This document shows, in pieces, positions 42,112 through 51,714 of a stretch of DNA of 64,000 nucleotides (position 1 is the first letter of the stretch; every line of letters begins with the position of its first letter). The stretch covers positions 62,001-126,000 of the forward strand of contig JAXLXW010000008.1 of the NCBI GenBank assembly GCA_046327755.1, in the 5' to 3' direction. The notes under the pieces are model-generated. The model made no database searches. It was given only the letters and a program-made list of their open reading frames with translations, and was not told the origin of the DNA. The translations under genes were made by a program, and so were the position numbers. This DNA is from SCN-70-22 sp046327755 (lineage in GTDB: Bacteria > Gemmatimonadota > Gemmatimonadetes > Gemmatimonadales > Gemmatimonadaceae).

Positions 42112-44535
42112 ATGCTCCTGAGCTCGATCCTGTTGGCCGCCCAACTCGCCGCCCCGGCCCGCACCGTCGCCCCCGTCCTCGCCTTCCCCGACCCCGGGCT
42201 CGACGACAGCGCCGCCTACCAGGGCTACCAGACACGGATCTTTCGGGACGCCGCCGGCAACACCCTCCAGGTCTACCTCGACCGGCGACAAGGGCGCCTG
42301 GTGCACCTCCTGGCAGACGCCGAGAACGCCAGCGTCGGAATGAGTGCACGCAACGCCGATGGATCCCCCGCTGCCCTGCGCTGGGGGAGCGCAGGCGCCC
42401 TCGTCGCGCGCCGCGGGCGCGCGCGCATCTTCTCCTACGACGTCACGAGCGACGCCGCCGCGCTCACGCTGGGCTGGTTCGTGCTCGGCACGATGCGCGT
42501 CGAGCGCGACTTCCAGTATGACGGACGCCATCGCGCGCCATTCGGGAATGCGCCGTACGTCGTCCCCGAGCTCCAGCGCCTCGTCGACGCCCTCGCGTCG
42601 CTTCCCGCAACCGCTCAGCTGCAACACCTGGCGGCGCTGCGCGCGACCTCGCTCGACGCGGTGCGGAGCCGGCTGCAGCCGGGCGTCCGACAGCGACGCA
42701 CGGCGAATCGCTGGGAAGTAAGCGTGACCCAGCCATCGCTCGATGGCCGCGACACGATGTCCGTCGTGCTGCGCGGTGATGCCCGCGCCACGCGCGGCGA
42801 GTTACGCGGCGATTCGGTCGTCATCGCGGCCACGAGCGGGAACGTCGTGCGCCTGACGCTCGAGGTCACGACGACTGGCGGATCGCTCACGCCGTTGGCG
42901 CGCACCGAGATCTTCACGCCGGCCTTCCTGTCCTTCGTGGATTCGGTGCGGCGCACCGGGGCGCACGACGCGGCGGCGCATACGCAGTGGCGCTGGATGG
43001 AGCGACAGGTCCGCGGCGTGGAGCTCCTGTCCTCCCGCGAGAAGCTGATGGCGGGGCTCCCGACCTACGCCACGTACTTCGGGCGCGACATGCTCGTCAC
43101 GGCGCTCATGATGCGCGACATCTGGCGCAGCGACATGTCCGCGTTCGCGGTGGCGGCGGCGCTGCGCAAGCTGTCGCCGCGCGGCGAGGTGTCGCACGAG
43201 GAGGCGTTAGGCGGCCAGGCCGTGCGCGAGGCGGCGGCCGAGTACGCGGCGCTCGTGCAGGCACAGGGCGCCGCCCGCAGCCGCGGGGACGCACGCGCGG
43301 CCGACTCGCTCCTCGCGCGCGCAGGTGATGTGCTGCGCGCGCACCGGCGCGTGCGCGAGAACTACCACATGATCGACGACGAGCTGCACCTGCCGATCCT
43401 CCTGGCGCGGTGGCTCGGCGACCCGTCGGTCCCCGCCAGCCGCAAGCTGGCCTTCCTTCGCGCGCCGAGCGACGGCCCCGGCTCCGAACCCCGCCTGTCG
43501 CGCGTGCTGCGCGAGTTGGCCCTCGTCGCCCGGATGACGGCGCCGTACGCCGCCGCCCCCTCGGCGTCGACGCTCATCTCGTTCGCACGCCGCGACGACG
43601 GCGGCTGGGCGTCGACGAGTTGGCGCGACAGCGGCGTGGGATACGCCGGCGGGCGGTTCGCGATGGACGTGAACGCCATCTGGGCCCCGCACGCGCTCCA
43701 GGCGATGCGCACCATCCTCGCCTCGCTCCGCACGCTGGGCTTGCCCGCCGATTCGCTCCAGCGCGCCCTGCCGGAGGCGCTGGGCGACACGCCGCTCGGG
43801 GGGTGGGTGCGGGACAGCGCGCTGCTGGCACGCGCCATCGACACGTGGATGGGAGCCGGGCGGCACTTCGTCGTGCGCCTTTCACCCACCGAGGTGCAGC
43901 AGCACGTCGCGGCGCGCCTGGCCGCCATGCCGGCCGTCGAGCGCGCGTACTGGGAGGGGGTCCTCACGCGCCGCGACGCCGACCGCGACTCGCTCACCTT
44001 CCTCGCCCTGGCACTGGACAGTGCCGGCGCCCCGATCGGCGTCGTGAACTCGGACGTGGCGACGCGCCTGTTCCTCGGCGATCCGCTGCACGGGGCGATG
44101 GATCGCGCCGTCGTGCGCCGCGACACTCGGCAGTTTGTCCGCGCGTATCCCGTGGGCCTCTTCATCGATGGCGTGGGGCCGGTCGTGGCGAACGACGCCT
44201 ACGCGACGCCCAAGGTCTGGGCCGACTTCGTGCGCGACCAGTATCACGCGCCACGCGTGGCCTGGGGACGCGAGGTGAACCTCTTCCTGCTGGGGGTCGC
44301 CTACCAGGCGCGCGTGGGCGCCGCAGGCGACGCCGAGTACGACCGCGAGCTGCACGACGCGGCGACGAAGGTGCTCGGGGCGGTCGAGGCGTCGGGCTTC
44401 AAGAGCGAGCTGTGGAGCTACGACTTCGTGAACGGCGTCCCGCGCGCGGTGCGCTACGGCTCCGGCGGCGACGTGCAGCTGTGGAGCACGACCGACCTCG
44501 CCGTGCAGTACGCACTCGCGCGCTGGCGGCGCTGA
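42112..44535 (+). CDS. Exported six-hairpin glycosidase-like protein (glycogen-debranching-like)
   Basis: 807 residues from ATG 42112 with a short signal (MLLSSILLAAQLAAPA). Residues about 20-290 are a beta domain (TRIFRDAAGNTLQVYLDRRQGR...); about 330-800 form an (alpha/alpha)6 barrel with LMAGLPTYATYFGRDMLVTALMMRDIW, SPRGEVSHEEALGGQAVREAA, MIDDELHLPILLARWLG, GGRFAMDVNAIWAPHALQAM and VPRAVRYGSGGDVQLWSTTDLAVQYALARW. The GRD and GEVxHEE elements resemble amylo-1,6-glucosidase/GDE-type enzymes, but the family is not certain. Divergent from SusC across a shared 340-base regulatory region, so it probably belongs to the same alpha-glucan locus. Confidence 0.75.
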   Translation: MLLSSILLAAQLAAPARTVAPVLAFPDPGLDDSAAYQGYQTRIFRDAAGNTLQVYLDRRQGRLVHLLADAENASVGMSARNADGSPAALRWGSAGALVARRGRARIFSYDVTSDAAALTLGWFVLGTMRVERDFQYDGRHRAPFGNAPYVVPELQRLVDALASLPATAQLQHLAALRATSLDAVRSRLQPGVRQRRTANRWEVSVTQPSLDGRDTMSVVLRGDARATRGELRGDSVVIAATSGNVVRLTLEVTTTGGSLTPLARTEIFTPAFLSFVDSVRRTGAHDAAAHTQWRWMERQVRGVELLSSREKLMAGLPTYATYFGRDMLVTALMMRDIWRSDMSAFAVAAALRKLSPRGEVSHEEALGGQAVREAAAEYAALVQAQGAARSRGDARAADSLLARAGDVLRAHRRVRENYHMIDDELHLPILLARWLGDPSVPASRKLAFLRAPSDGPGSEPRLSRVLRELALVARMTAPYAAAPSASTLISFARRDDGGWASTSWRDSGVGYAGGRFAMDVNAIWAPHALQAMRTILASLRTLGLPADSLQRALPEALGDTPLGGWVRDSALLARAIDTWMGAGRHFVVRLSPTEVQQHVAARLAAMPAVERAYWEGVLTRRDADRDSLTFLALALDSAGAPIGVVNSDVATRLFLGDPLHGAMDRAVVRRDTRQFVRAYPVGLFIDGVGPVVANDAYATPKVWADFVRDQYHAPRVAWGREVNLFLLGVAYQARVGAAGDAEYDRELHDAATKVLGAVEASGFKSELWSYDFVNGVPRAVRYGSGGDVQLWSTTDLAVQYALARWRR

Positions 44536-44643
44536 TCGATTCGGGAGGGACCTGCGGTGGGGCGTCGGCAGGCGCGTGTGTGTTGCGCCTGGCGATCGCC
44601 CCGCGTCCGACGAGGGAGTGCCTGAACTCTCGCCTCGGAGCCC

Positions 44644-45651
44644 GTGCTGCGCGCCGTCATCCTCCGTCTCCTGGTGTACCTCGGCCTTCCGCTGCTCGCC
44701 GTCGGCGTGTTGTGGGGGGTGTCGATTCGCATGCCGGGGCGATCGTTCGCCGGGGCGCCGCCGCCGCTGAGCGCCGAGGAACGGGCGACCGCTGAGCGCC
44801 TGCGCCGCGACGTGACGGTACTGGCCGACTCCATCGGGGACCGCGATGCGCGCACCGCGTACGCCGGGCTCGCGCGCGCCAGCGCGTGGTTGCAGCGCCA
44901 GGGGACCGCGATCGCCGGCCGCCCCCCGCGCGTCCAGGAGTACCAGGCCAGTGGACGCGCGGTGCAGAATCTCGAGTTCGCACTGTCGACCGGCGACCAG
45001 AGGCAGCCGCTCGTGGTCGGTGCGCACTACGACGCCATCGCAGTGACGCGTGGCGCGGACGACAACGCGAGTGGCGTCGCCGTCGTCCTGGAGTTGATGC
45101 GTCGCCTTCGCGCGACGCCTGCCGACTGTCCAGTGCTGGCCGTCCTCTTCACCAACGAGGAGCCGCCTTACTTCTACTCGGACTCGATGGGCTCCCTCGT
45201 GTACGCGCGCGCGCTGGTCGCGCGCGGCATGCGTCCGCGCGCGATGTTCTCGCTGGAGAGCGTCGGCTACTTCAGCGACGCCCCGGGCTCCCAGGAGTAT
45301 CCCCCCCTGCTGGGGTGGTTCTATCCCGATCGTGGCGATTTCATCGCCATCGTCGGCAACGTGGCGTCACGCGCGCTGGTGCATCGCACCATCGCCGATT
45401 TCCGGCGGGTGGCCACGCTTCCCTCGGCCGGGAGTGCAGCGCCGGGGTGGTTTCCAGGCGTGGGATGGTCGGATCACTGGGCGTTCTGGCAGGTCGGCGT
45501 TCCCGCGGTGATGGTGACGGGGACGGCACCATACCGGAACCGCAACTACCACGAGTCGACCGACGTCGTGGGGACGCTCGACTTCGGGCGCATGGCCCGG
45601 GTGGTGACGGGCGTGGAGCGGGTGCTCCGGGAGGCCTGTCGCGCCGCGTGA
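44644..45651 (+). CDS. Membrane-anchored M28-family zinc aminopeptidase
   Basis: 335 residues from GTG 44644. One N-terminal hydrophobic anchor (LLVYLGLPLLAVGVLWGV). Zinc ligands of the M28 fold are visible: His128 in VVGAHYD, Asp139 in GADDNASGVAVVLEL, Glu172/Glu173 in LFTNEEPP, the aspartate region of FSLESVG, and the final His in NYHESTD. SDHWAFWQVGVPAVMVT is the usual block before it. Acts outside the membrane on peptides. Separate from the glycan locus; convergent with a glutaminyl cyclase gene, another peptide-modifying secreted enzyme. Confidence 0.9.
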   Translation: MLRAVILRLLVYLGLPLLAVGVLWGVSIRMPGRSFAGAPPPLSAEERATAERLRRDVTVLADSIGDRDARTAYAGLARASAWLQRQGTAIAGRPPRVQEYQASGRAVQNLEFALSTGDQRQPLVVGAHYDAIAVTRGADDNASGVAVVLELMRRLRATPADCPVLAVLFTNEEPPYFYSDSMGSLVYARALVARGMRPRAMFSLESVGYFSDAPGSQEYPPLLGWFYPDRGDFIAIVGNVASRALVHRTIADFRRVATLPSAGSAAPGWFPGVGWSDHWAFWQVGVPAVMVTGTAPYRNRNYHESTDVVGTLDFGRMARVVTGVERVLREACRAA

Positions 45652-45696
45652 CGCCGCGCGTGTGGCGTCGCGCGGTCCGCGCGGCGGGCCCAGCGC

Positions 45697-46494
45697 CTAA
45701 CGCTTCGACTTGAGGCGGACCGCGTACATCCTTGGCCAGAGCTTCCCCGTCAGGAGCAACTGCCCAGGCGCCGGGGCCCGGGCCACGCCATTCATCACGT
45801 CGGTGCCGTAGGGGCGCTGCGCGCGCGGCCAGAGCGTCGCGAAGTCGAGCATCTCCTTCACCAGTCCGGTCTTGGGGTCGATGCGCGCCACCCAGTCGGA
45901 TTCGTAGACGTTGGCGAAGAGTTCGCCGTCGATGAACTCGAGTTCGTTGAGCTTGGTGAGGGGCGAATCCTGGTAGCGCACCTTGACCACGTGCTCGGTC
46001 GCGAACGTCGCCGGCGCGAGGTAGCGCAGCGAATCGGAGCCGTCGCTCATGATGAGCGACGTGCCGTCGGTGGCCAGCCCCCACCCTTCGCCGGCGTAGG
46101 TGAACGAGTCGACGCGGGCGAGTGTCTTTGCGTCGTACACGTACCCGACCTTCGACTCCCATGTGAGCTGGTAGAGCTTTCCCGCCAGCAGGGCGAGTCC
46201 TTCGCCGAATCGGTCCTGCGACAAGGGCGTCGAGGCGAGGACTGCACCCGACTTGAGGTCGACGCGCCGCACCTCCGAGTCACCGTAGCGCCCCGTGCTC
46301 TCGAACAGCGTGCTGTCCTGCCAGATGAGTCCCTGCGTGTAGGCCCCCGTGTCGTGCGGGAACTCGGCGACTACTTCGAATGGCGCGTCCTCGTCGACCG
46401 GCGCACTCTGGGCACGATCGCACGACGCGAGCGGTGCGACGGTGGCGAGGAGCGCAATGCTGAAGGGGGCGAGGCGAGCGAGGGGCGTGAGCAT
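45697..46494 (-). CDS. Glutaminyl-peptide cyclotransferase (plant-type, beta-propeller)
   Basis: 265 residues from ATG 46494, which opens a lipoprotein-like signal (FSIALLATVAPLASC). Body: FPHDTGAYTQGLIWQDSTLFESTGRYGDSEVRRVDL, FGEGLALLAGKLYQLTWESKVGYVYD, GWGLATDGTSLIMSDGSDSLRYL, LNELEFIDGELFANVYESDWVARIDP and the closing GVARAPAPGQLLLTGKLWPRMYAV. This is the five-bladed glutamine cyclotransferase family, which converts N-terminal glutamine to pyroglutamate. Likely periplasmic. Its stop lies in a CCTAACG motif. Confidence 0.93.
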   Translation of the reverse strand: MLTPLARLAPFSIALLATVAPLASCDRAQSAPVDEDAPFEVVAEFPHDTGAYTQGLIWQDSTLFESTGRYGDSEVRRVDLKSGAVLASTPLSQDRFGEGLALLAGKLYQLTWESKVGYVYDAKTLARVDSFTYAGEGWGLATDGTSLIMSDGSDSLRYLAPATFATEHVVKVRYQDSPLTKLNELEFIDGELFANVYESDWVARIDPKTGLVKEMLDFATLWPRAQRPYGTDVMNGVARAPAPGQLLLTGKLWPRMYAVRLKSKR

Positions 46495-46766
46495 GGGAGA
46501 CCGTCGGGCGCGGTGATCGAGACGGAGTAAGGTAGCGCGACGAGCCGCGCACGCACCTCCGGGGACGCGGTGGTGCGAAGCGGCGCCTCGCGGCGCCAAG
46601 CCGCGCGACGCGCGCGACTCGGTGGCGAGTTGGCGCGACGCGCGCCACGTTGTAGATGCCATCACACGAACGGTCGACGACGCTCCGCCCGTCGCAGGGG
46701 ACCGCCGACCAGTCGTGGGATGGTTTGTGGCGGTTCGGCACGCGTCTCCGGCACTCGTTCACCCCC

Positions 46767-47663
46767 ATGCGCATCGGCATCGACCTCGGCGGGACCAAGA
46801 TCGAAGGGATCGCCCTCTCCAACGCTGGAGAGGTCCTCGTCAGGCAACGCGTTTCCACGCCGCGGGACTACCGGGCGACGGTCGACGCGGTGGTCGCGCT
46901 CGTCAACGCCATCGAGCGGGAGACCGGGGAGAAGGGGACGGTCGGGATGGGGATCCCGGGGACGATCGTCCCGGCGACCGGGCGCGTGAAGAACGCCAAT
47001 TCCACCTGGTTGATCGGCGAACCGCTGGGGCGGGACCTCTCGGCGGAGTTGGGGCGCGAGGTGCGCATCATGAACGACGCCAACTGCTTCGCGCTCTCGG
47101 AAGCGACGGATGGTGCGGCCGCCGGCGCCGAGGTGGTCTTCGGGGTGATCCTCGGGACCGGCGTGGGCGGGGGGATCGTGATCCGCGGCGAGTGCCTCAT
47201 CGGCGCCAACCTCATTGCCGGTGAATGGGGGCACAACGCGCTCCCACGCGTTGCGGCTGACGAAATCCCGGGACCCGCATGCTACTGCGGGCGCGCCGGG
47301 TGCATCGAGACCTGGTGCTCGGGGCCCGGCTTTGCCAAGGATCATGCGCGGGTGACGGGACAGACACTCACCGGCGCCGAGATCGCGCACAACGCAGCGC
47401 TGGGCGACGAGGGGGCGCAGGCCTCCCTCGCCCGCTATCACGACCGCCTGGCGCGCGCACTCGCCTCCGTGGTGAACGTGCTCGACCCCAACGTCATCGT
47501 GCTCGGCGGCGGGATGTCGAACCTCCCCGGGCTCGTCGATGCCGTCACCGAACGACTGCCGCGGCACGTCTTCTCCGACACCTGCGTGACGCGCGTCGTC
47601 CGCCACCAGCACGGCGATTCCAGCGGCGTCCGTGGAGCGGCGTGGCTCTGGCCGGCCCCCTAA
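46767..47663 (+). CDS. ROK-family sugar kinase (glucokinase/fructokinase-like)
   Basis: 298 residues from ATG 46767. Starts MRIGIDLGGTKIEGIAL with the ATP-phosphate loop DLGGTKIEG; VGMGIPGTI; MNDANCFALSEA; GVILGTGVGGGIV; AGEWGHN with the sugar-contacting Glu and His, followed by the CYCGRAGCIETWCSG zinc motif and the adenosine block VIVLGGGMSN. All ROK hallmarks are present. It phosphorylates a hexose in the cytoplasm; glucose from maltodextrin breakdown is a natural substrate here, but fructose or N-acetylhexosamine cannot be excluded. Confidence 0.93.
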   Translation: MRIGIDLGGTKIEGIALSNAGEVLVRQRVSTPRDYRATVDAVVALVNAIERETGEKGTVGMGIPGTIVPATGRVKNANSTWLIGEPLGRDLSAELGREVRIMNDANCFALSEATDGAAAGAEVVFGVILGTGVGGGIVIRGECLIGANLIAGEWGHNALPRVAADEIPGPACYCGRAGCIETWCSGPGFAKDHARVTGQTLTGAEIAHNAALGDEGAQASLARYHDRLARALASVVNVLDPNVIVLGGGMSNLPGLVDAVTERLPRHVFSDTCVTRVVRHQHGDSSGVRGAAWLWPAP

Positions 47664-47680
47664 CGAGCCACAAATGACAA

Positions 47681-47707
47681 CCGGCGCCGTGCGGGGCACG
47701 GCGCCGG
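47681..47707. terminator. Bidirectional terminator hairpin
   Basis: CCGGCGCCGTGC (47681-47692) pairs perfectly with GCACGGCGCCGG (47696-47707) around GGG: 12 bp, placed 17 bases after the ROK kinase stop and before the convergent acylase stop. Confidence 0.75.
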
Positions 47708-47726
47708 CCGAATCACCTCCCGCCGC

Positions 47727-47768
47727 GCGGGGCGATCAACGCGGGGCGGTCAACGCGGGGCGATCAAC
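47727..47768. repeat. Three tandem 14-base repeats at the acylase 3' end
   Basis: GCGGGGCGATCAAC, GCGGGGCGGTCAAC and GCGGGGCGATCAAC in direct tandem with one substitution. The last copy contains the stop codon of the minus-strand penicillin acylase gene (47764-47766), so each copy carries a potential TGA. Confidence 0.85.
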
Positions 47769-49881
47769 GCAGCGAGACCTTGGACTCCAGGTGCGCCTTC
47801 ACCTCGGCGCGCGTGCGCCAGGCGTCGCGCATCTGCTGCTTGGCGAAGAGTTCGAGCTGGTCGCCCATGTGCTTCGACCCGGGCTGCGTGGCGTTGCCGT
47901 AGGCGATGAGCACCTTGGCCTTCACCGGGTTTGCGAACTCGACCACCTGGTAGTACGTGTCGCCGGCGACGATCGACGCGGTGCCGTCCTTTCCCGGCGC
48001 GTAGTAGGCCACGCGGAAGATGCCGAACGGATCGCCGGCACCACCGTTCCCCGGCAGGTCCTTTCCACCGTAGCGCAAGCGATTCACGTCGCCGTACGGC
48101 ACGTCGAGCGCGCCGTGTTCCTTGACGGTGGCGCGCGCCGCCGCGCCTAACGCCGCCGCCGCGACCTTGGCGTTGGCGAGCCCGTTGGGGGTGGTGAGCG
48201 CGGCGTCGAGACGCCAGGGGTGGGCGAAGGGCTCCCCCTTGGAGTCCTGGTACCACTGCATCACCCACGCGGCAAAGAGCACCGCGCCGCGGGAGTCGGC
48301 ATTGGCTGAGCGGTCCCACGCCTCGAGCACGTCCGCCGCCTTGCGCGCATCGGCATCACCGCTGGCGCGCGCCGCCGCGAGCAACTCGGGGAGGACGCGG
48401 TCGGCGAGCGCCATGCGCGTCGAGTGCTTGTACTGCACCAGTTCGTCAAACGTGATGCTGGAATCCGCCAGCTGCATCAGTGCCGAGCGCTGCGGACGGA
48501 ACGGCATCTCGCGCGGCGCGACGTACGGCGCAAACGAATCCGGCGTGAAGGTGAGCGGCCATGTCACCGTCCAGGGCGGGTCGTTGGCGTTCTGCAGCCA
48601 GCCGCTCGCCGGATCCATCACGTGCGGGAGCTCGTCGTATTTCAGGTAGTCGTTCCAGATGAGCGACGAGCTGTCGCCCGGGACGGGGCCTGTCCACGCA
48701 TCGAAGTCGCCGCGCGAACGACGCGGTGTCTTCCCCCCGAAGAAGTAGTAGGTATGTCCATCACCGCTTGCGGCGATGATGTTGAAGAAGGGAACGTGCA
48801 CCTGCTTCACGATTCCCTCGAAGTCGGCCATCGACTTCGCACCCCCCATCTGCCACCACTGCTCCACGGCATTGGGGTCCTCGAGACCGGCGACACGCAC
48901 GGCGTAGGTCCCCGTGCTATCGTCGCGGAAGACCGGCCCATGCGCCGATTCACGAATCACCAGCGTGTCGACACGCTCTCCAGTGGCGCCCTTGACCTTC
49001 ACCAGCTCGGTGCGCGTCGTGTACGCCTTCTCCGCGCCGTCGAGCAGGTAGCCGCTCCCCTTGGGAACCAGCTTGTACACGTCAGCACCGTCCTGCGTGT
49101 TCACGGTGTGCGACCACCCCACGTGGTCATTGAAGCCGATGGCCGGCGTGGGCATGCCGACCAGCGTGACGCCGTAGAAGTTGCGATCGGGGGTGACGAC
49201 GTTGGCTTCGTAGAAGAGATAGAGGTCACCCCACATGAGGTGCGGGTTCCCCAGCAGCATCGGCTTCCCGGAGGCCGAACGGTGGGCCGAGACCGCCCAC
49301 ATGTTGGAGCCCGGGCGCACGTCGTTGCTCAAGGTCTGCGGGAGTTGCACCTGGCCGAAGAACATGAAGAGGAAGTTGATGATCTTCTGTCCGTGCGCGA
49401 CGACATCCTGCGGCGTCACGGGGAGGACCACTTCCATCGAGTCGGTGATCGCCTCGGGGTGCTCCTTCGCGTAGCGATTCACGCCATCGGCGAAGGCATC
49501 GAGGTTGGCGCGCATCGTGGGCGACATCGCCTTGTACCACGCCTCGGCGCGCGCCGGGATCCCCATGGTTCGCACGAAGCGGTCGGTGCGCAGGTGCGAC
49601 TCGCCCCAGTACTCGGCCGAGCGCCCGCGCGCCTCGCCGTAGAGCTTCAGGATGAGGTCTCCGTGCGAAGCCATCTGCGCGTAGCCGAAGCCGCGAAAGG
49701 CGTCGGCGTCGCTGGCGGCGTAGATGTGCGGGACCCCCCACGTGTCCCACAGGATCTCCGTCCCCTGTGAGGCAGTGGAGGGCGCGGAGCTGCAGCTGGC
49801 GAGGAGTGCGGCGAGCGCTGGCGCGAGGGCGACAGCGCGCGCATGGCGCGCGATGGGCGCGAGGCGAGTGTGTGGGCGCAT
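47764..49881 (-). CDS. Penicillin-acylase-family N-terminal-nucleophile hydrolase (lipoprotein)
   Basis: 705 residues. Signal with lipobox at Cys30 (ALAALLASC). The alpha part opens EILWDTWGVPHIYAASDADAFRGFGYAQMASHGD; autocleavage should expose Ser192 in RPGSNMWAVSAHRSASGKPMLLGNPHL; then GVTLVGMPTPAIGFNDHVGWSHTVNTQD. These match the acyl-homoserine-lactone/aculeacin/penicillin acylase group, which hydrolyse amide-linked acyl chains in the periplasm. Quorum-signal degradation, lipopeptide deacylation or antibiotic cleavage are all possible. The length is typical for the unprocessed precursor. Confidence 0.92.
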   Translation of the reverse strand: MRPHTRLAPIARHARAVALAPALAALLASCSSAPSTASQGTEILWDTWGVPHIYAASDADAFRGFGYAQMASHGDLILKLYGEARGRSAEYWGESHLRTDRFVRTMGIPARAEAWYKAMSPTMRANLDAFADGVNRYAKEHPEAITDSMEVVLPVTPQDVVAHGQKIINFLFMFFGQVQLPQTLSNDVRPGSNMWAVSAHRSASGKPMLLGNPHLMWGDLYLFYEANVVTPDRNFYGVTLVGMPTPAIGFNDHVGWSHTVNTQDGADVYKLVPKGSGYLLDGAEKAYTTRTELVKVKGATGERVDTLVIRESAHGPVFRDDSTGTYAVRVAGLEDPNAVEQWWQMGGAKSMADFEGIVKQVHVPFFNIIAASGDGHTYYFFGGKTPRRSRGDFDAWTGPVPGDSSSLIWNDYLKYDELPHVMDPASGWLQNANDPPWTVTWPLTFTPDSFAPYVAPREMPFRPQRSALMQLADSSITFDELVQYKHSTRMALADRVLPELLAAARASGDADARKAADVLEAWDRSANADSRGAVLFAAWVMQWYQDSKGEPFAHPWRLDAALTTPNGLANAKVAAAALGAAARATVKEHGALDVPYGDVNRLRYGGKDLPGNGGAGDPFGIFRVAYYAPGKDGTASIVAGDTYYQVVEFANPVKAKVLIAYGNATQPGSKHMGDQLELFAKQQMRDAWRTRAEVKAHLESKVSLR

Positions 49882-50036
49882 GGCGGGAAGTAGGGTGGTG
49901 CAGCGGCCATGACACTACGCCGCGCAGCGCACGTCCGACAGGGGCCGCGGCGCCGGCGCATTGACGCCGCCCGTCACGCGGCGGATCGTTGGCGCGTCGT
50001 GCGCTCCACTCACGCCGCCAACCTTCCCTCCGTCGC

Positions 50037-51629
50037 ATGCCTCGCCTTCCGCTTCGCCTCGCCCCGCTCGCGATCGTGCTGGCTCTCGCCCCTGGACTCG
50101 CGGTGGCGCAAGGGCGCGACGACGCCAAGGCACCGCCCCCCGCCTTCACCGACCCGCAGCGCGCCGCGAAGCTCGCCGCGGCCTTCCCCGCCATCGACCG
50201 CCTGATGCGCGACTTCGCCGAGCGCTCGCACGTCCCCGGCATCGCGTACGGTGTGGTGATCGACGGGCGCGTGGCACACGTGGGCGTCGCGGGGCTGCGC
50301 GACGTGGAAGCAAATGCTCCGGTCGACACGGCGTCGGTGTTCCGGATTGCGTCGATGACGAAGAGCTTCACCGCCGCCGCCATTCTCCAACTGCGCGATG
50401 CAGGGCTGCTCAAGCTCGACGACCCCGCCGAGCGATACGTCCCCGAACTGCGCGGGTTGCGTTACCCGAGCAGCGACGCGCCGCGCATCACCATCCGCCA
50501 CCTCCTCTCGCACTCCGAAGGGTTTCCCGAGGACAACCCGTGGGGGGACCAGCAGCTCTCGGCCACCGACGCCGCGATGTCGCGCATGATGCGGGAAGGG
50601 ATCCCCTTCTCCACCGCGCCCGGGACGTCGTACGAGTATTCCAACTTCGGCTTCGCCATCCTGGGGCGCATCGTCACGCGGGTGTCGGGAGTGCCGTACA
50701 CGCGTTATGTGCGCGACCGCATCCTGCGTCCGCTGGGAATGACGGTGACGACGCTCGAGGCGCGCAGCGTCCCGGCATCGCGGCTGGCGCACGGCTATCG
50801 GCGGCAGGACGAACGCTGGCTGGAGGAGGAACAGCTCCCCGACGGCTCGTTCGGTTCGATGGGCGGGATGCTGACCTCAGTCGCCGACCTGTCGCGATGG
50901 GTCGCATTCCTTCTCGATGCCTGGCCGCCGCGCGACGGCGATGAGGGGCGCGTCCTGTCGCGCGCGTCGCGCCGGGAGATGCAGCAGGTGTGGCGCTACA
51001 ACGGTGCGAGTGCCGTGCGCGACGCCGCCGGTCGCACGACGCTCAGTGCCGGCGGGTACGGCTACGGACTCGGCGTGCGCACGACCTGCCGTTTCCGGGT
51101 GTCGGTGGCGCACTCCGGCGGGCTCCCGGGCTTCGGGTCGCAGATGCGCTGGCTCCCCGAGTACGGGGTGGGGATCGTGGCGATGGGGAACCTGACCTAC
51201 ACCGGATGGACCGGCGTCATCGAGCAAGCGTTCGATGCGCTGGCGGAAAGCGGAGGGATGGAGGCTCGCCAGCCGCAGCCGGCCCCCGTCCTTGGGCGGC
51301 TGCGTGACGACGTCACGCGCCTCGTCCTCTCATGGGACGACGCCCTGGCGGACAGCATCGGGGCGATGAACCTCTACCGGGACGAGTCGAAGGCGCGGCG
51401 CCGGGCGCAGATCGAGCGGGTTCGCGTTGCGGCTGGCGACCGCTGCGCCCCACAGGGGGCGTTCGTAGCCGAAAACGCGCTGCGCGGGCGGTGGCGCCTC
51501 CGGTGCGCCACCGGCGACCTGCGCATCGACATCACGCTCGCCCCGACGACCCCTGCCCGCGTGCAGTTCCTGCAGGTCGCCCCGATGGCACGAGAGGAGA
51601 GTCTCGAGGCGGCGCCGGCGTGCCGGTAA
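50037..51629 (+). CDS. Exported class C beta-lactamase-related serine hydrolase
   Basis: 530 residues from ATG 50037 with a signal peptide (LAPLAIVLALAPGLAVAQ). Catalytic motifs of the penicillin-binding-protein-like fold: Ser106-xx-Lys109 in IASMTKS, Tyr201-Ser-Asn203 in YEYSNFGFAILGRI and His359-Ser-Gly-Gly in VAHSGGLPGFG (KTG equivalent). HLLSHSEGFPEDNPWG and TSVADLSRW are also typical. The C-terminal 130 residues form an extra domain. Probably a D-aminopeptidase, esterase or peptidase; true beta-lactamase activity should not be assumed. Divergent from the acylase gene with 155 bases between starts. Confidence 0.92.
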   Translation: MPRLPLRLAPLAIVLALAPGLAVAQGRDDAKAPPPAFTDPQRAAKLAAAFPAIDRLMRDFAERSHVPGIAYGVVIDGRVAHVGVAGLRDVEANAPVDTASVFRIASMTKSFTAAAILQLRDAGLLKLDDPAERYVPELRGLRYPSSDAPRITIRHLLSHSEGFPEDNPWGDQQLSATDAAMSRMMREGIPFSTAPGTSYEYSNFGFAILGRIVTRVSGVPYTRYVRDRILRPLGMTVTTLEARSVPASRLAHGYRRQDERWLEEEQLPDGSFGSMGGMLTSVADLSRWVAFLLDAWPPRDGDEGRVLSRASRREMQQVWRYNGASAVRDAAGRTTLSAGGYGYGLGVRTTCRFRVSVAHSGGLPGFGSQMRWLPEYGVGIVAMGNLTYTGWTGVIEQAFDALAESGGMEARQPQPAPVLGRLRDDVTRLVLSWDDALADSIGAMNLYRDESKARRRAQIERVRVAAGDRCAPQGAFVAENALRGRWRLRCATGDLRIDITLAPTTPARVQFLQVAPMAREESLEAAPACR

Positions 51630-51714
51630 CGGGAGTGCGGGCGGGGGGCTGGAGGGGACCGCAGCGCTGTGGCGCGGGCTCCGCCTTGGTCGTCCCTCCA
51701 TTGTCCCGTCCGCC

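Noticed and set aside
46495..46766. Possible small gene or terminator in the gap before the ROK kinase (GGCGCC-TCGC-GGCGCC)
   Set aside because: The genes are divergent here, so a terminator is not expected, and no frame has coding character.
47727..47768. CRISPR-like repeats
   Set aside because: Units are in direct tandem without spacers, and no cas genes are present.
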